Source: Rhodobacterales bacterium
GTDB lineage: Bacteria > Pseudomonadota > Alphaproteobacteria > Rhodobacterales > Rhodobacteraceae
Assembly (NCBI GenBank): GCA_009993005.1
Contig: JAACUH010000072.1
Coordinates: forward strand, 1 to 50,830
Length of the DNA stretch: 50,830 bases
Reading direction: 5' to 3'
Shown here: in pieces, positions 11,409 through 21,657 of the stretch
Layout of the letters: each line of letters opens with the position of its first letter
How positions within the stretch are numbered: the first letter of the stretch is position 1
Translations under genes and position numbers: made by a program
Notes under the pieces: model-generated
What the model saw: only the letters and a program-made list of their open reading frames with translations
What the model was told of the DNA's origin: nothing
Database searches by the model: none

Positions 11409-11722
11409 TCGTTGTCCTTTCGCAGGCTGTCGGGGCCGAGGCGGCTCTCTTCGCGGGCGATGGACCAGTCGATGAGCCGGCGCCAGAGTTTCTCGACCAG
11501 ATCGGGCGGCAGGCCGTAGGCCAGGGCATGCGCGCGCACGTTGGCCACCACCTCTTCGACACGGCCGCCAATGCGGGCGGGCAGGTTCACCGTGGCCTTG
11601 ATCTCGGAGGCGCGGTCGATATAGGTCGCGCGCTGGGCAAAGAGGCGCACGAGGTCTTCGTCGATACGGTCGATGGCGGCGCGGATATCCGCCATGTTGC
11701 TGCAATCCTGCGGGGTCTTCAT
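11405..11722 (-). CDS. Small AroQ-type chorismate mutase
   Basis: A 105-residue all-helical protein with the AroQ pattern [20 protein letters not shown] and basic residues further on (RASEIK, then [10 protein letters not shown]), which bind chorismate. It would convert chorismate to prephenate for Phe/Tyr synthesis; this small class also includes isochorismate-pyruvate lyases, so specificity is not certain. I chose the ATG at 11722, which puts the first helix about 12 residues in; the longer open frame reaches back into non-homologous arginine-rich sequence. The stop overlaps the folD start, and fhs ends 75 bases upstream. Its place between two one-carbon genes suggests cotranscription rather than a shared pathway. 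Confidence 0.85.
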   Translation of the reverse strand: MKTPQDCSNMADIRAAIDRIDEDLVRLFAQRATYIDRASEIKATVNLPARIGGRVEEVVANVRAHALAYGLPPDLVEKLWRRLIDWSIAREESRLGPDSLRKDNE

Positions 11723-11797
11723 CCTTGGCCCTCCGGCGTCACCACGGTCGTCGCCTGATACGACGCGCGGCCTGCGATGACAACGCGACATCGCGGC

Positions 11798-13474
11798 CTA
11801 GAACAGCCCCTCGATCTGGCCTGCGGCATTGAGGCGGATGGTTTCGGCCGAGGGCACGCGCGGCAGGCCGGGCATGGTCATGATCTCGCCGCAGATCACG
11901 ACGACAAAGCCCGCGCCGGCCGACAGGCGCACCTCGCGCACCGGGACGCTATGGCCGGTCGGCGCGCCGCGCAGGGCGGGGTCGGTCGAAAAGGAATATT
12001 GCGTCTTGGCCATGCAGATCGGCAGATGGCCGTAGCCCTGATCCTCCCATGTCCTGAGCTGGTCGCGGATCGCCTTGTCGGCGATGACCGCATCGGCATG
12101 GTAGATGCGTTGCGCGATGATCTCGATCTTGTCGAACAGCGGCATGTCATCGGGGTAGAGGGGCGCGAAATGGCTTGTGCCGCTCTCGGCAAGCTCCACG
12201 ACCTTGTGCGCGAGGTCCTCGATCCCCGCGCTGCCCTGCGCCCAATGCCGGCACAGGATCGCCTCGGCCCCCTGCGCCGCCACATAATCGCGGACCGCCT
12301 GCACCTCGGCTTCGGTGTCGCTGACGAAATGGTTGATGGCCACCACGACCGGCACGCCAAAGCCCTTCATATTGGCGATATGGCGGCCGAGGTTGGGGCA
12401 GCCGGCCTGCACGGCCGCCAAATTTTCGGTGCCGAGGTCGGATTTGGCCACGCCGCCGTTCATCTTCATCGCGCGCACGGTGGCCACGATCACCACCGCA
12501 TCGGGGGCGAGGTCGGCCTTGCGGCATTTGATGTTCATGAACTTTTCCGCGCCGAGGTCGGCGCCGAAACCCGCTTCTGTCACCACATACTCCGCAAGCT
12601 TCAGCGCCGTGGCGGTGGCCGTAACCGAATTGCAGCCATGGGCGATATTGGCAAAGGGGCCGCCGTGGACAAAGGCCGGGTTGTTTTCCAGGGTCTGCAC
12701 GAGGTTGGGCTGCATCGCGTCCTTGAGCAGCACGGTCATCGCGCCATCGGCCTTGAGGTCGCGGCAGAAGACCGGCGATTTGTCGCGGCGGTAGGCCACA
12801 ATCATCGCGCCCAGCCGCTCTTGCAGATCGCCGAGGTTGCGCGCGAGGCAGAGGATCGCCATGACCTCGGAGGCGACCGTGATGTCAAAGCCGGTTTCGC
12901 GCGGAAAGCCGTTGGCGACGCCGCCGAGGCTCGCCGTGATCTGGCGCAGCGCGCGGTCGTTCATGTCGAGCACGCGGCGCCAGACCACGCGGCGGATGTC
13001 GATCTCGAGTTCGTTGCCCCAGTAGATGTGGTTGTCGATCATCGCGGCGAGCAGGTTATGCGCCGAGGTGATCGCATGGAAATCCCCGGTGAAATGCAGG
13101 TTCATCTCTTCCATTGGCACGACCTGCGCATGGCCGCCGCCGGCCGCGCCCCCCTTCATCCCGAAGTTCGGGCCGAGGCTGGCCTCGCGGATGCAGACCG
13201 CCGCGCGCTTGCCGATCCGGTTGAGCCCGTCGCCAAGGCCCACGGTCGTCGTCGTCTTGCCCTCGCCGGCCGGGGTCGGGTTGATCGCGGTGACGAGGAT
13301 CAGCTTTCCATTCGGGCGGTCCTGCACCGAATCGATGAAGCGCTGGCTGACTTTGGCCTTGTCATGGCCATAGGGAAGCAGGTCATCCGCGCCGATGCCG
13401 AGCTTGGCCCCGATCTCCTGGATGGGGCGTTTATGCGCGGCGCGGGCGATCTCGATATCGGTCTGGAAGGTCAT
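11798..13474 (-). CDS. fhs: Formate-tetrahydrofolate ligase
   Basis: A 558-residue enzyme that makes 10-formyl-THF from formate, THF and ATP. The nucleotide-binding motif [19 protein letters not shown] lies near residues 65-85, and [15 protein letters not shown] (about 112-126) is a family signature. Length is normal. I chose the ATG at 13474 ([14 protein letters not shown]) over an upstream in-frame start with non-homologous sequence. It is first in a fhs-chorismate mutase-folD group on the minus strand, allowing formate to feed one-carbon pools through FolD. No known riboswitch was recognised in the 114 bases upstream. Confidence 0.96.
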   Translation of the reverse strand: MTFQTDIEIARAAHKRPIQEIGAKLGIGADDLLPYGHDKAKVSQRFIDSVQDRPNGKLILVTAINPTPAGEGKTTTTVGLGDGLNRIGKRAAVCIREASLGPNFGMKGGAAGGGHAQVVPMEEMNLHFTGDFHAITSAHNLLAAMIDNHIYWGNELEIDIRRVVWRRVLDMNDRALRQITASLGGVANGFPRETGFDITVASEVMAILCLARNLGDLQERLGAMIVAYRRDKSPVFCRDLKADGAMTVLLKDAMQPNLVQTLENNPAFVHGGPFANIAHGCNSVTATATALKLAEYVVTEAGFGADLGAEKFMNIKCRKADLAPDAVVIVATVRAMKMNGGVAKSDLGTENLAAVQAGCPNLGRHIANMKGFGVPVVVAINHFVSDTEAEVQAVRDYVAAQGAEAILCRHWAQGSAGIEDLAHKVVELAESGTSHFAPLYPDDMPLFDKIEIIAQRIYHADAVIADKAIRDQLRTWEDQGYGHLPICMAKTQYSFSTDPALRGAPTGHSVPVREVRLSAGAGFVVVICGEIMTMPGLPRVPSAETIRLNAAGQIEGLF

Positions 13475-13588
13475 TGCTATATCCCCGAGGCGCGGCGTTG
13501 TGCCGTCCCTCCCTTCCCGGATGTCTAGCGGCAATGGAGCCCCCAGAGGAACGCTTTTCCGACATTTGCGGCAACGGATGCGCCGTGC

Positions 13589-14176
13589 CTAGGGCGCCCA
13601 GGCGCGTTGCGCGGGGATATGCAGGCGGACCTGTTGCCCCAGCCGCAGCGTCCCCTCACGTTCGACCCAGGCGGTGACGCCGCGACGGCCCTGCGCTGCC
13701 GCCTTGAACGCGCGGCCTTCGCCCGGACGGGCCTTGGCGATGGTGACGGCGGGCTCCTGACAGGGGTGGTTTTCCATGTCCACGGTCAGCGTCGTGCCAT
13801 CCTCGGCCTGAAGCCGCGAGGACGGCGGGATATGGGTGAAATCGGGGATGCCCGCGATCACCACCGAGGCACCCACCCAGGCATAGTCGAAATCGGCCAT
13901 CCCGAGGCTGGCTGCGACCTGCGCCATCTCTTCGGCGCTGACGAGGCAGAGCTGCCGGGTGTTGCGGATCGGCGTGCCGCGCCGGTATTGCGCCAGCACC
14001 CGCCCGCAAGAGGCGCGCGTGAGCCCCGCGTGGCTTTCGCCCGCATAGCCCGCGAATGTCAGCGGCATCGCATCGCGCGGGCAGGCGACAATCACCTTGT
14101 CCACCACCGGGTCAGGCTGGTGGCCCAGCCAGACGATGGTGCCGACATGTTCGGTGGGGATCAGCGCGCTGGCCAC
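13589..14176 (-). CDS. MOSC-domain protein
   Basis: A 195-residue single-domain MOSC protein, the C-terminal fold of molybdenum cofactor sulfurases and of proteins such as YiiM. It shows GESHAGLTR near residues 46-54, RNTRQLCLVSAEE near 71-83 and HPCQEPA near 135-141; the Cys in the last may be the conserved MOSC cysteine. It probably handles sulfur or molybdenum cofactor, substrate unknown. The start is GTG at 14176 behind AAGGACGCCCCC. A terminator hairpin separates it from ftsH upstream, so it begins its own unit. Confidence 0.82.
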   Translation of the reverse strand: MASALIPTEHVGTIVWLGHQPDPVVDKVIVACPRDAMPLTFAGYAGESHAGLTRASCGRVLAQYRRGTPIRNTRQLCLVSAEEMAQVAASLGMADFDYAWVGASVVIAGIPDFTHIPPSSRLQAEDGTTLTVDMENHPCQEPAVTIAKARPGEGRAFKAAAQGRRGVTAWVEREGTLRLGQQVRLHIPAQRAWAP

Positions 14177-14199
14177 GGGGGCGTCCTTTCACATGAAAA

Positions 14200-14223
14200 C
14201 GCCGCCCCTGTCATGGGGCGGCG
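14200..14223 (-). terminator. Rho-independent terminator after ftsH
   Basis: Stem CGCCGCCCC/GGGGCGGCG (9 perfect pairs, 14200-14208 with 14215-14223) with a 6-base loop. Read on the minus strand it is followed by TTTTC. It lies 46 bases beyond the ftsH stop and just before the MOSC ribosome-binding site, so it marks the end of the tol-pal-cpoB-tilS-ftsH run. Confidence 0.78.
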
Positions 14224-14268
14224 CAGGGTATGCACGGAATCTGCGCAGGGTCTGCGCGTTGGCAAGGG

Positions 14269-16197
14269 TCAGGCCGTCGGTTCGGGCTCGAGCCCGCCTT
14301 CGGTGTCCTTGGTCTTGCGCGGCTTGGTCTTGGGGATCGCCGTGACCGACGACCCGCCACCGGGCGTGGACATGCTGCCACCGTCGGCGTCGTCGCCCCG
14401 GTTGAGCGGCTCGCCCGCGATCACCTTGGCAATCTCGCCGCCCGTCAGGGTCTCGTATTCCAGCAGGCCCTCGGCCAGCCGCACGAGGTCCTCGTGTTTT
14501 TCGGTCAGGATCCGCTTGGCGGTGTCATAGCCTTCGTCGATGATGCGCCGCACCTCTTCGTCGATCAGCTTTTGCGTCTCGGCCGAATGGTTGGTGCCGC
14601 CGCCGTAGCTGCCCAGATAGGACTGCTGTTCGTTGGCATAGTCGATATGGCCGATCTTGTCGGACATGCCGAATTGCGTGACCATCGCCCGGGCGATCTT
14701 GGACACCTGCTGGATATCGCTGGTGGCGCCGGAGGTGACGTTCTCTTTGCCAAAGATCAGCTCTTCGGCGACCTTGCCGCCCATCGCCATCGCGATCTTG
14801 GACCGGTATTTGGTAAAGCTCACCGACAACTGGTCGCGTTCGGGCAGCGACAGCACGAGGCCCAGCGCACGGCCGCGCGGGATGATCGTCGCCTTGTGGA
14901 TCGGGTCATGCTGCGGCACGTTGAGGCCGACGATGGCATGACCCGCCTCGTGATAGGCGGTCAGCTTCTTCTCATCCTCGGACATCACCATCGACCGGCG
15001 CTCTGCGCCCATCATGACCTTGTCCTTGGCGGATTCGAAGTCGTGCATGGTGACGAACCGCCGCCCGATCCGCGCGGCCATCAGTGCGGCCTCGTTCACC
15101 AGATTGGCGAGGTCGGCCCCCGAAAAGCCGGGGCAGCCGCGCGCGATGATGCGCAGGTCAACGTCCGGGCCCAGCGGCACCTTGCGCGCATGCACGCCGA
15201 GGATCTTTTCGCGGCCCTTGATGTCGGGGTTGGGCACCGTGACCTGACGGTCAAAGCGGCCAGGACGCAAGAGCGCGGGGTCGAGCACGTCGGGCCGGTT
15301 GGTCGCGGCCACGATGATGATGCCCTCGTTGGCCTCGAACCCGTCCATCTCGACCAGAAGCTGGTTCAGCGTCTGTTCGCGTTCGTCATTGCCGCCGCCA
15401 TAGCCCACGCCACGCGACCGGCCCACGGCGTCGATCTCGTCGATGAACACGATGCAGGGCGCGTTCTTCTTGGCCTGTTCGAACATGTCGCGCACGCGGC
15501 TCGCGCCGACGCCCACGAACATTTCCACGAAATCCGAACCCGAGATGGTGAAGAACGGCACGCCCGCCTCGCCCGCGATGGCGCGCGCGAGCAGCGTCTT
15601 GCCGGTGCCCGGAGGGCCGACCAGCAGCGCGCCCTTGGGGATCTTGCCGCCGAGGCGCGAGAACTTCTGCGGGTTGCGCAGGAACTCGACGATCTCTTCG
15701 AGCTCTTCCTTGGCCTCGTCGATGCCGGCGACATCGTCAAACGTGACGCGCCCGTGCTTTTCGGTCAGAAGCTTGGCCCGGCTCTTGCCAAAGCCCATCG
15801 CGCCGCCACGTCCGCCACCCTGCATCCGGTTCATGAAATAGACCCAGACGCCGATCAGCAGCAGGAACGGCAGGATGTTCATCAGGAAGGTGGTAAAGCC
15901 CGACTGTTGCTGGCTTTTTGCCGAGAACGGGATGTCGCGCGCGATCAGCAGTTCGGTGACCAGCGCATCCTGCGGCTTGATCGAGACATAGTCGCGACCG
16001 TCGGTGCCGCGATAGCGGATCTGTTCGCCGTCGATCGTGACCTGCGACACGCCCCCCGACTGCACCGAGGCGACAAAGTCGGAATAGCTGCGGCTATTCG
16101 ACTGGAGCGTGGATTGCGAGCCGTTGATGAGGTTGAAGAGCGCCAGAATCAACAGGAACAGCACGACCCAGAAGGCGATATTTCGCGCGTTGCCCAA
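14269..16197 (-). CDS. ftsH: ATP-dependent zinc metalloprotease FtsH
   Basis: A 642-residue membrane-anchored AAA protease that degrades damaged membrane proteins and regulators. Order: transmembrane helix (about 7-25), periplasmic domain, second helix (about 103-122), AAA module with Walker A GPPGTGKT (194-201), Walker B IVFIDEID (249-256) and the SRH region (about 297-318), then the zinc site HEAGH (416-420). The start is TTG at 16197 with a strong AAGGAG about 7 bases upstream, and no ATG gives an intact first helix. The C-terminal tail after residue 600 is low-complexity. It follows tilS by 84 bases and ends at a clear hairpin. Confidence 0.97.
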   Translation of the reverse strand: MGNARNIAFWVVLFLLILALFNLINGSQSTLQSNSRSYSDFVASVQSGGVSQVTIDGEQIRYRGTDGRDYVSIKPQDALVTELLIARDIPFSAKSQQQSGFTTFLMNILPFLLLIGVWVYFMNRMQGGGRGGAMGFGKSRAKLLTEKHGRVTFDDVAGIDEAKEELEEIVEFLRNPQKFSRLGGKIPKGALLVGPPGTGKTLLARAIAGEAGVPFFTISGSDFVEMFVGVGASRVRDMFEQAKKNAPCIVFIDEIDAVGRSRGVGYGGGNDEREQTLNQLLVEMDGFEANEGIIIVAATNRPDVLDPALLRPGRFDRQVTVPNPDIKGREKILGVHARKVPLGPDVDLRIIARGCPGFSGADLANLVNEAALMAARIGRRFVTMHDFESAKDKVMMGAERRSMVMSEDEKKLTAYHEAGHAIVGLNVPQHDPIHKATIIPRGRALGLVLSLPERDQLSVSFTKYRSKIAMAMGGKVAEELIFGKENVTSGATSDIQQVSKIARAMVTQFGMSDKIGHIDYANEQQSYLGSYGGGTNHSAETQKLIDEEVRRIIDEGYDTAKRILTEKHEDLVRLAEGLLEYETLTGGEIAKVIAGEPLNRGDDADGGSMSTPGGGSSVTAIPKTKPRKTKDTEGGLEPEPTA

Positions 16198-16281
16198 GGA
16201 TATCTCCTTTGAATATCGGAACCTGGCGCTTCTGCCGCGCCCATGGCCATTGTGACTAAGATAGACATCGCGCTGTCATGT

Positions 16282-17550
16282 TCAATGCGAAAGCAGCGAT
16301 GCATCGAAATCCGCGACAATCCGCGCCGTCCATCCGGCATCGAGGCCGGCCAGCGGTGCCGCGACCAGCCTGTCGCCCGCCCAGACGGCGGGCGAGGCCA
16401 GAAGCGACAGGCGCGGCAGGCCGGTTGTGCGCCAGTCCGGGCATCCGCGCAGCCCCGCGGCCCCCAGCGCGCGCAGCTCGCAGCCGCCGCCATGCGGCCC
16501 GTCGAGCCGCCAGCGGCCATCCCAGACCGCGTCGGTCGGCCCGCGCAGCGCCCGGACCGCCTGCGGCTCGCGACTGACGCGCAGCACCGGGCCATGGCGC
16601 CGCAGGACACAGCCATGCAGCGTGCGCTGCCCGTCCTGTGCCAGCGCGAGGCCGATCTCTGCCACATCCTCGCGCCGGGGCGGATAGGGCGCGCTCGCCA
16701 CCCAGGTCAGTGCGGCGACAAGGCAGCGGCGCTGCAACTCGTGATGCTGCTCTGCGATCAGTGGCCAGTCGAACAGCAGGTCGCCCCGGTCCTGCGTCAC
16801 CGCGCGCTGCGCCAGCGCATGCACCGCCGCGCGCAGCGCGTGGCGCGCCTCTCCGAGTTGGGCCATCACGCGGCCAAGCCCGGCCGCGTCGATCCCCACC
16901 GGGCCCAGCGCGGCAAGCGCCGCCCGCGCGCGGACCCGTTGAAAGCGGCGGTCATCGTTCGAGGGGTCGTCGCTCCACCGGATGTCCGCCTCGCGCAGCA
17001 GGGCGCGCAGGTCGGCGCGGCCGGCACCCAGCAGCGGGCGCAGCCAGCGCATCCCGTCGCGGTGGAAATCGCGCGCCATGCCCGACAGGCCGTCCAACCC
17101 CGCCTCGCGCGCAAGCCGCATCAGGAAGGTCTCCGCCGCGTCATCGGCGGTATGGCCGACCAGCACCGCCCCCAGACCCCGCCCCTGCGCCCAGCCCGCC
17201 ATCATCCGGTAACGCGCGTCGCGCGCGGCCTCCTGCAGGTTGCCTTGCGCGCGGCGGCCATCCCAGCGCAGCGTGTCATGCGCGATGCCGCGCGCCGCGC
17301 AAAACGCCGCAACCTGCGCCGCCTCGGCCGCACTCTCTTGGCGCAGCCCGTGGTCCACGGTCACCGCGGCCAGCCGGCCCGGTGGCACCACCTGCGCCGC
17401 CAGATGCAAGAGCGCCATCGAATCGCCCCCGCCCGAAACCGCCACCCCGACCGGCGCGCCAGCGAGGGGCGCCAGCGCCTGCCTGATGTGATCGCGCAAG
17501 ATCCGCGGCAGCCCGGCGGAGCCCGCCGCGCCCTCTGGGGTCACTGACAC
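16282..17550 (-). CDS. tilS: tRNA(Ile)-lysidine synthase TilS
   Basis: A 422-residue PP-loop ATPase that attaches lysine to C34 of the CAU-anticodon isoleucine tRNA, making it read AUA; it is essential in most bacteria. The PP-loop SGGGDS lies at residues 39-44, followed by VDHGLRQES and the Asp/Arg pattern of the N-terminal domain (RWSDDPSNDDRRFQRVRAR near 170-188). The C-terminal part is variable. The start is GTG at 17550, overlapping the end of cpoB by 10 bases, so translation is probably coupled. Linkage to ftsH is conserved in many bacteria. Confidence 0.93.
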   Translation of the reverse strand: MSVTPEGAAGSAGLPRILRDHIRQALAPLAGAPVGVAVSGGGDSMALLHLAAQVVPPGRLAAVTVDHGLRQESAAEAAQVAAFCAARGIAHDTLRWDGRRAQGNLQEAARDARYRMMAGWAQGRGLGAVLVGHTADDAAETFLMRLAREAGLDGLSGMARDFHRDGMRWLRPLLGAGRADLRALLREADIRWSDDPSNDDRRFQRVRARAALAALGPVGIDAAGLGRVMAQLGEARHALRAAVHALAQRAVTQDRGDLLFDWPLIAEQHHELQRRCLVAALTWVASAPYPPRREDVAEIGLALAQDGQRTLHGCVLRRHGPVLRVSREPQAVRALRGPTDAVWDGRWRLDGPHGGGCELRALGAAGLRGCPDWRTTGLPRLSLLASPAVWAGDRLVAAPLAGLDAGWTARIVADFDASLLSH

Positions 17551-18362
17551 CCCAGATTGCGCATCGCCGCCTGCGCCTCGAACAGCACTTCGGCCTCGGG
17601 AAAGCGCAAGGGCACCTCGGCCAGCGTCAGGCAGGCATCGGCGCTCTGCCCGAGTGCGGCCAGCGTCGTGCCCAGCTTGAACAGCGCGTCGGGCGCGTCG
17701 GCGCCGGTGGGGTTGCTTGTAAAGCTTTCGAGATAGGCGCGCGCGGCGTTGCTGGTGTCACCGAGGCTCTCGAGCGCCTCGCCCCGCAGATAGAGCGCCT
17801 GCGCCGTCAGCGGACCTCCCGGGTAGGTCGCAACAAAGGTCGCAAAGCGGTCAGCGGCGCCGCGAAAGTCACCGGAGGCGAGCGCCTCCTGCGCCCGCGT
17901 AAAGTCGGCCTGTTCGCCAATGGCGAGCGCCGGGCCCGTGCTGTCTGCCGGAGGCTGGGGCATCGGCACCACGGCCGCGCTGTCCACCCCGCCGAGGCTC
18001 GGCGTATCGCCAAGCTGGCCGATGTCGCAGCCCGGTTCGATCTCGCAGATGCGGAACTCCAGATCGCCGATCCGGTTGGTGCCATCGACCGTGATACGGT
18101 TGATGCGGAACTCCATCTCTTCGGTCTTGGAGGTCAGGCGCTGCAACTCCGCTTCGATGGCGTTGAGCCGGTCGAGCGGCGTGTTGCCCACAGCGCCCGA
18201 TGTCAGCGCGCCGGTGGTCGAAAGCTCGGTGCGCAGCCGCTGGATATCCACATAAAGGATCGACAACTGCTGCCGGATGTCGGCCAGCGTCTGGTCCTGC
18301 GCCTGCCCCGGCAGCGGCGCCACCAGCACAAGCCCCAGCACAAGTGCAAAGATCCGCATCAT
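17541..18362 (-). CDS. cpoB: Tol-Pal system protein CpoB (YbgF)
   Basis: A 273-residue periplasmic protein that links Tol-Pal to peptidoglycan synthesis during division. It begins with a signal peptide (cleavage after GQAQ near residue 22), then an N-terminal coiled coil (about 25-95, IRQQLSILYVDIQRLRTEL), a Gly/Pro/Ala linker and C-terminal TPRs (about 155-270, with FTRAQEALASGDFRGAADRF). Three starts in a row are possible (GTG 18365, ATG 18362, ATG 18359) behind [14 protein letters not shown] give the first ATG. It lies 23 bases downstream of pal and overlaps tilS. Confidence 0.9.
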   Translation of the reverse strand: MMRIFALVLGLVLVAPLPGQAQDQTLADIRQQLSILYVDIQRLRTELSTTGALTSGAVGNTPLDRLNAIEAELQRLTSKTEEMEFRINRITVDGTNRIGDLEFRICEIEPGCDIGQLGDTPSLGGVDSAAVVPMPQPPADSTGPALAIGEQADFTRAQEALASGDFRGAADRFATFVATYPGGPLTAQALYLRGEALESLGDTSNAARAYLESFTSNPTGADAPDALFKLGTTLAALGQSADACLTLAEVPLRFPEAEVLFEAQAAMRNLGCQ

Positions 18363-18385
18363 CACGCCTCTCCCCCTCCGCCCGG

Positions 18386-18928
18386 TCAGCTACCCGCGCT
18401 GATCGAGATCACCGTGACCGCACGGCGGTTCAGGCTGTAGCAGCTTTCGTCCGAACACACGGCAATCGGGCGTTCCTTGCCATAGCTCACCGTCCGCAGC
18501 CGGCTGGCCGGCACGCCGCGTGACACCAGGTATTCGCGCACCGCATTGGCCCGCCGCGCGCCCAGCGCCACGTTGTATTCGCGCGTGCCCTGCTCATCCG
18601 CGTGACCTTCGATCACGACGAGGTAGTCGCTGTTGGTCAACAGCCACTGCGCCTGCCCGTTCAGCGTCTCCATCCCCTGCGCGGTCAGGGTGGACTGGTC
18701 CACCTGGAACAGAACGCGGTCGCCGACGGTCTGGCTGAAATATTGCGGGCTGCGCGGGTCACTGGCTCCGTCAAGGCCGGTGGCCCCGATCCCGCCGGGC
18801 CCGCCCATGCCGCCATCGCCCCCGGCCGCCCCGCCGGCCAACCGGTCGGGTCGCGTGCAGGCCGAAAGACCCAGCGCCGCAACAAGGATGACGGCCGTCA
18901 CTGCTTTTTTGATATGCGCCGTGTTCAT
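18386..18928 (-). CDS. pal: Peptidoglycan-associated lipoprotein Pal
   Basis: A 180-residue outer-membrane lipoprotein that binds peptidoglycan and TolB. The lipobox LSAC gives lipidated Cys24; a Gly-rich linker follows, then an OmpA-like domain with GHADEQGTREYNVALGARRA near residues 113-132. I chose the ATG at 18928, behind AGGA with 7-base spacing, over an ATG 24 bases upstream with no ribosome-binding site; the longer form would only lengthen the signal's positive N-region. It is followed by cpoB and preceded by tolB. Confidence 0.95.
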   Translation of the reverse strand: MNTAHIKKAVTAVILVAALGLSACTRPDRLAGGAAGGDGGMGGPGGIGATGLDGASDPRSPQYFSQTVGDRVLFQVDQSTLTAQGMETLNGQAQWLLTNSDYLVVIEGHADEQGTREYNVALGARRANAVREYLVSRGVPASRLRTVSYGKERPIAVCSDESCYSLNRRAVTVISISAGS

Positions 18929-19016
18929 CGGAATGTCCTGTCTCTTTTTCATGCTCTTTGCCCTAGCCTAGCATGGCCCGAGCGATCGGGGAATGCACAT
19001 AGAATTGCGCGGGACG

Positions 19017-20354
19017 TCAGGGTTGCAACGGCCCCCAGGATGCATCCGACGCCATGCTGCCGGTCGGCACCTGGCGCAGGTTGCGCCCCGAGACATCGAC
19101 CGAGTACAGCGCCGGCGCCCCGCCCGCGCCCAGCGTTTCGCGGGTGAACATCAGCACGCGGCCGTTGGGCGCCCAGGTCGGGCTTTCGTCGAGGGAGGAG
19201 GCGGTCAGGAGCCGCTCTTCCGACCCGTCGGTGCGCATCACGCCGATATGGAACCGCCCGGCCTGCTGCTTGGTGAACGCGATCAGGTCGCCGCGCGGTG
19301 ACCAGACGGGGCTGGCATAGCGCCCCTCGCCAAAGGACACGCGGCGCGGCTCGCCGCCACCTGCCGGCATGATGTAGATCTGCTGCGTGCCGGACCGGTC
19401 GCTTTCGAACACGATCTGGCTGCCATCGGGCGAAAAGCTCGGCGCGGTCTCGATCGAAGGGGCCGAGGTCAGGCGCTGGTGCTGGCCGGTGGCGAGGTCG
19501 GTGCGGTAGATATCGACATTGCCGCCATTGGCGAGGCTGTAGATCACCTGCCGCCCGTCACGCGAGAAACGCGGCGAGAACGCCATTTCGCCCGCTTCGG
19601 TCGTGATCTGCTGGCGCCCGACCGTATTCACGTCCAGCAGGTTGATCCGGGGAAAGCCGCTTTCGTAGCTCGTATAAAGCACGCGGTCGCCCGAGGGCGA
19701 GAACCGCGGCGCGAGCACGATGGAGCCGCTGTCGGTCAGGTACTGGATGTTGGCGCCGTCGTAATCCATGATCGCCAGCCGCTTGAGCCGGTTGTCCTTG
19801 GGCCCGCTTTCGGCCACATACACCACCCGGCTGTCGAAATAGCCCCCCTCGCCGGTGATCCGGCTATAGGCCGCATCGGCCACCTTGTGCCCCATCCGCC
19901 GCCAGCCCGAGGTGGTGCCGACAAATTGCAGGCCCTCGCCCAGTTCGGCGCCGGAAAACACGTCATAAAGGCGGAACTTGACCGTAAGCTGGTTGCCGTT
20001 GACCGCCACCGCGCCGGTGATCAGCGCTTGCGCGTTGATCGCGCGCCAGTCCGGGTAGGCCACGGGCTGCGCAAAGCTCGCCACCTGAGAGATGAACGCC
20101 TGCGCCGGGATCTCGCGGAACAGCCCGCTTCCGGTCAGATCCTCGGCCACCACCCGCGCGATGTCGCGGGCGAGTTGCTCGGCCCCGGCGGTTTCGGCCT
20201 GAAAATCCGGCACGGCAAAGGGCAAGGGCTCGATCACCCCATCGGTGATGGTGATCCGCAACGGCCCCGATTGCGCCTGCGCCGGGGCGGCCAGAGCCAG
20301 CCCGAGCAAGAGCACCATGAGCGGGGCCAGAAGAAGCGTCAGGAAACGGGTCAT
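19017..20354 (-). CDS. tolB: Tol-Pal translocation protein TolB
   Basis: A 445-residue periplasmic protein with a signal peptide (cleavage after AQA near residue 28), an N-terminal alpha/beta domain and a six-bladed beta propeller. The propeller shows repeated motifs such as [32 protein letters not shown] and [16 protein letters not shown]. It binds Pal and the TolA C-terminus to pull the outer membrane in at division. Two adjacent ATGs lie behind GAGGA; I took the second (7-base spacing). The 139-base gap to tolA holds no convincing promoter, although a CATAAT hexamer is present on the minus strand. Confidence 0.95.
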   Translation of the reverse strand: MTRFLTLLLAPLMVLLLGLALAAPAQAQSGPLRITITDGVIEPLPFAVPDFQAETAGAEQLARDIARVVAEDLTGSGLFREIPAQAFISQVASFAQPVAYPDWRAINAQALITGAVAVNGNQLTVKFRLYDVFSGAELGEGLQFVGTTSGWRRMGHKVADAAYSRITGEGGYFDSRVVYVAESGPKDNRLKRLAIMDYDGANIQYLTDSGSIVLAPRFSPSGDRVLYTSYESGFPRINLLDVNTVGRQQITTEAGEMAFSPRFSRDGRQVIYSLANGGNVDIYRTDLATGQHQRLTSAPSIETAPSFSPDGSQIVFESDRSGTQQIYIMPAGGGEPRRVSFGEGRYASPVWSPRGDLIAFTKQQAGRFHIGVMRTDGSEERLLTASSLDESPTWAPNGRVLMFTRETLGAGGAPALYSVDVSGRNLRQVPTGSMASDASWGPLQP

Positions 20355-20493
20355 CATATGGTCCTCGGACAAAAGCAACAGGGCAGGCACCGGGCGGTTG
20401 CCCCAATTATGCGAAGGCGTTGCACAATGCCATAACCGTTATCGGCAGGAAGCGTTGCGGAAAAGAGGTCGGAAAACGCAATTTTGACCGCCA

Positions 20494-21651
20494 TCACTGC
20501 AACCTCATCCCGGTGGGGTCGAATGTGATCTCGACCTCGCGCCACTGTTCATACTTGTCGGCGGGCAGCGGATAGCCGTTGCGCCCGTTGAATGTCTGGC
20601 AGCGCAGGATCGCGCGGCGGGCATTGGCGGCGGCGACCGAGATCGCGGCATCCGACCCGCCCGTGGCCGACACCATGCGCACATCGCCCTGCACCTTGCC
20701 GTCGCGGCCCAGCGAAAAGGCCACCGTGACCGACACCCGCGACGCCTCTGACCCCACATCGACGGCCCAGCAGTCGTTGACCGCGACGCGGAAGGCGTCG
20801 CGCTCGGACCCGGTCATCGGCGGGCCGGGATTGCCGGCAGGCGGCGTGGCCGGGCCGGATGTCGCCTCGGACAGCGCGGCGGCGAGCGCGTCGGCGACAC
20901 CGTCGGTCGCGGGCGGTGTGGGGGTGGCGGTCTGCGTGGCGGTTTGCGCGGCGGGCTGCTCTGCCGGTGCGGCCGGGCGCGCCGGGCGTGCCTGCGGGCG
21001 CACGGCTGCGGCAGGGGCGAGCGACGCGGGCCGGTCGGCCTCGGTCACGATCTGGGTCGCGGCCTCCTCGGGCGCGGTGGCCGGCGCGGCCTCCTCCACC
21101 ACCACCACGGCGGGGGCGTCGGGCTGCGGCGCGACCTCCTGCTGCACGACGTCGGCGACGGCCGCATCAGGCGGCGGCGGCGCCACGGGTTCGGGCGCCA
21201 CCCGGTTGGCCGGACGCGGCACCGGGCGCAACGCCACGACAGCCTCGGTCGGGGGCGGCACAAACTCCTGCGGCTGCACCGGCACCTCGGGCGCGGCATC
21301 GCTCACCTCGGCCTGCGGCGGGATCGGGTCGGGCGCGGGCGGCGGCGGCGCCTCTTCCACCGGGGGCGGCGGCGCCTCTTCCGGCGTGGCGGGAACGGGC
21401 GGCGTGTCCTGCGCGGCCGGCGGCGGCGGGGTCTGATCGACCGCAGGCACCTCGGGCGCGGGCGGCTGGTCGGTCAGCGGGTTGGGCGCGCTCGCGGCGA
21501 CAAGGGCCGCGTATTCCTCGCCCGACACCACCGAAATCTCGGTCACCTCAAAGGGGATCGGATCATGGCTCAGCCCCCATCCGGCCAGAAGCCAGACGAT
21601 CAGCGCGACATGCCCGCCACCCGAGACATATGTGCCGACGGTGCCCTGCAC
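20494..21651 (-). CDS. tolA: Tol-Pal energy-transducing protein TolA
   Basis: A 385-residue protein anchored by one N-terminal helix (about residues 12-30, ending in WLLAGWGLSHDP). Its long middle (about 55-270) is Pro/Ala/Glu/Val-rich rather than the Lys/Ala-rich helix of E. coli TolA, which is usual in alphaproteobacteria. The C-terminal globular domain (about 285-385) contains CWAVDVGSEASRVSVTVAFS. It spans the periplasm and carries TolQR-derived force to TolB-Pal. The start is GTG at 21651, 6 bases past the tolR stop. Codon use in the middle is extremely GC-rich and opens long false frames on the other strand. Confidence 0.9.
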   Translation of the reverse strand: MQGTVGTYVSGGGHVALIVWLLAGWGLSHDPIPFEVTEISVVSGEEYAALVAASAPNPLTDQPPAPEVPAVDQTPPPPAAQDTPPVPATPEEAPPPPVEEAPPPPAPDPIPPQAEVSDAAPEVPVQPQEFVPPPTEAVVALRPVPRPANRVAPEPVAPPPPDAAVADVVQQEVAPQPDAPAVVVVEEAAPATAPEEAATQIVTEADRPASLAPAAAVRPQARPARPAAPAEQPAAQTATQTATPTPPATDGVADALAAALSEATSGPATPPAGNPGPPMTGSERDAFRVAVNDCWAVDVGSEASRVSVTVAFSLGRDGKVQGDVRMVSATGGSDAAISVAAANARRAILRCQTFNGRNGYPLPADKYEQWREVEITFDPTGMRLQ

Positions 21652-21657
21652 GGCGCC

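Noticed and set aside
13475-13588. Folate-type riboswitch upstream of fhs
   Set aside because: I looked for a conserved fold and found only short GC stems, with no recognisable consensus.
14230-16212. Long plus-strand frame over ftsH, and similar frames opposite fhs, ruvB and the GH38 gene
   Set aside because: Same antisense composition artefact; the opposite strand in each case encodes a protein with intact catalytic motifs.
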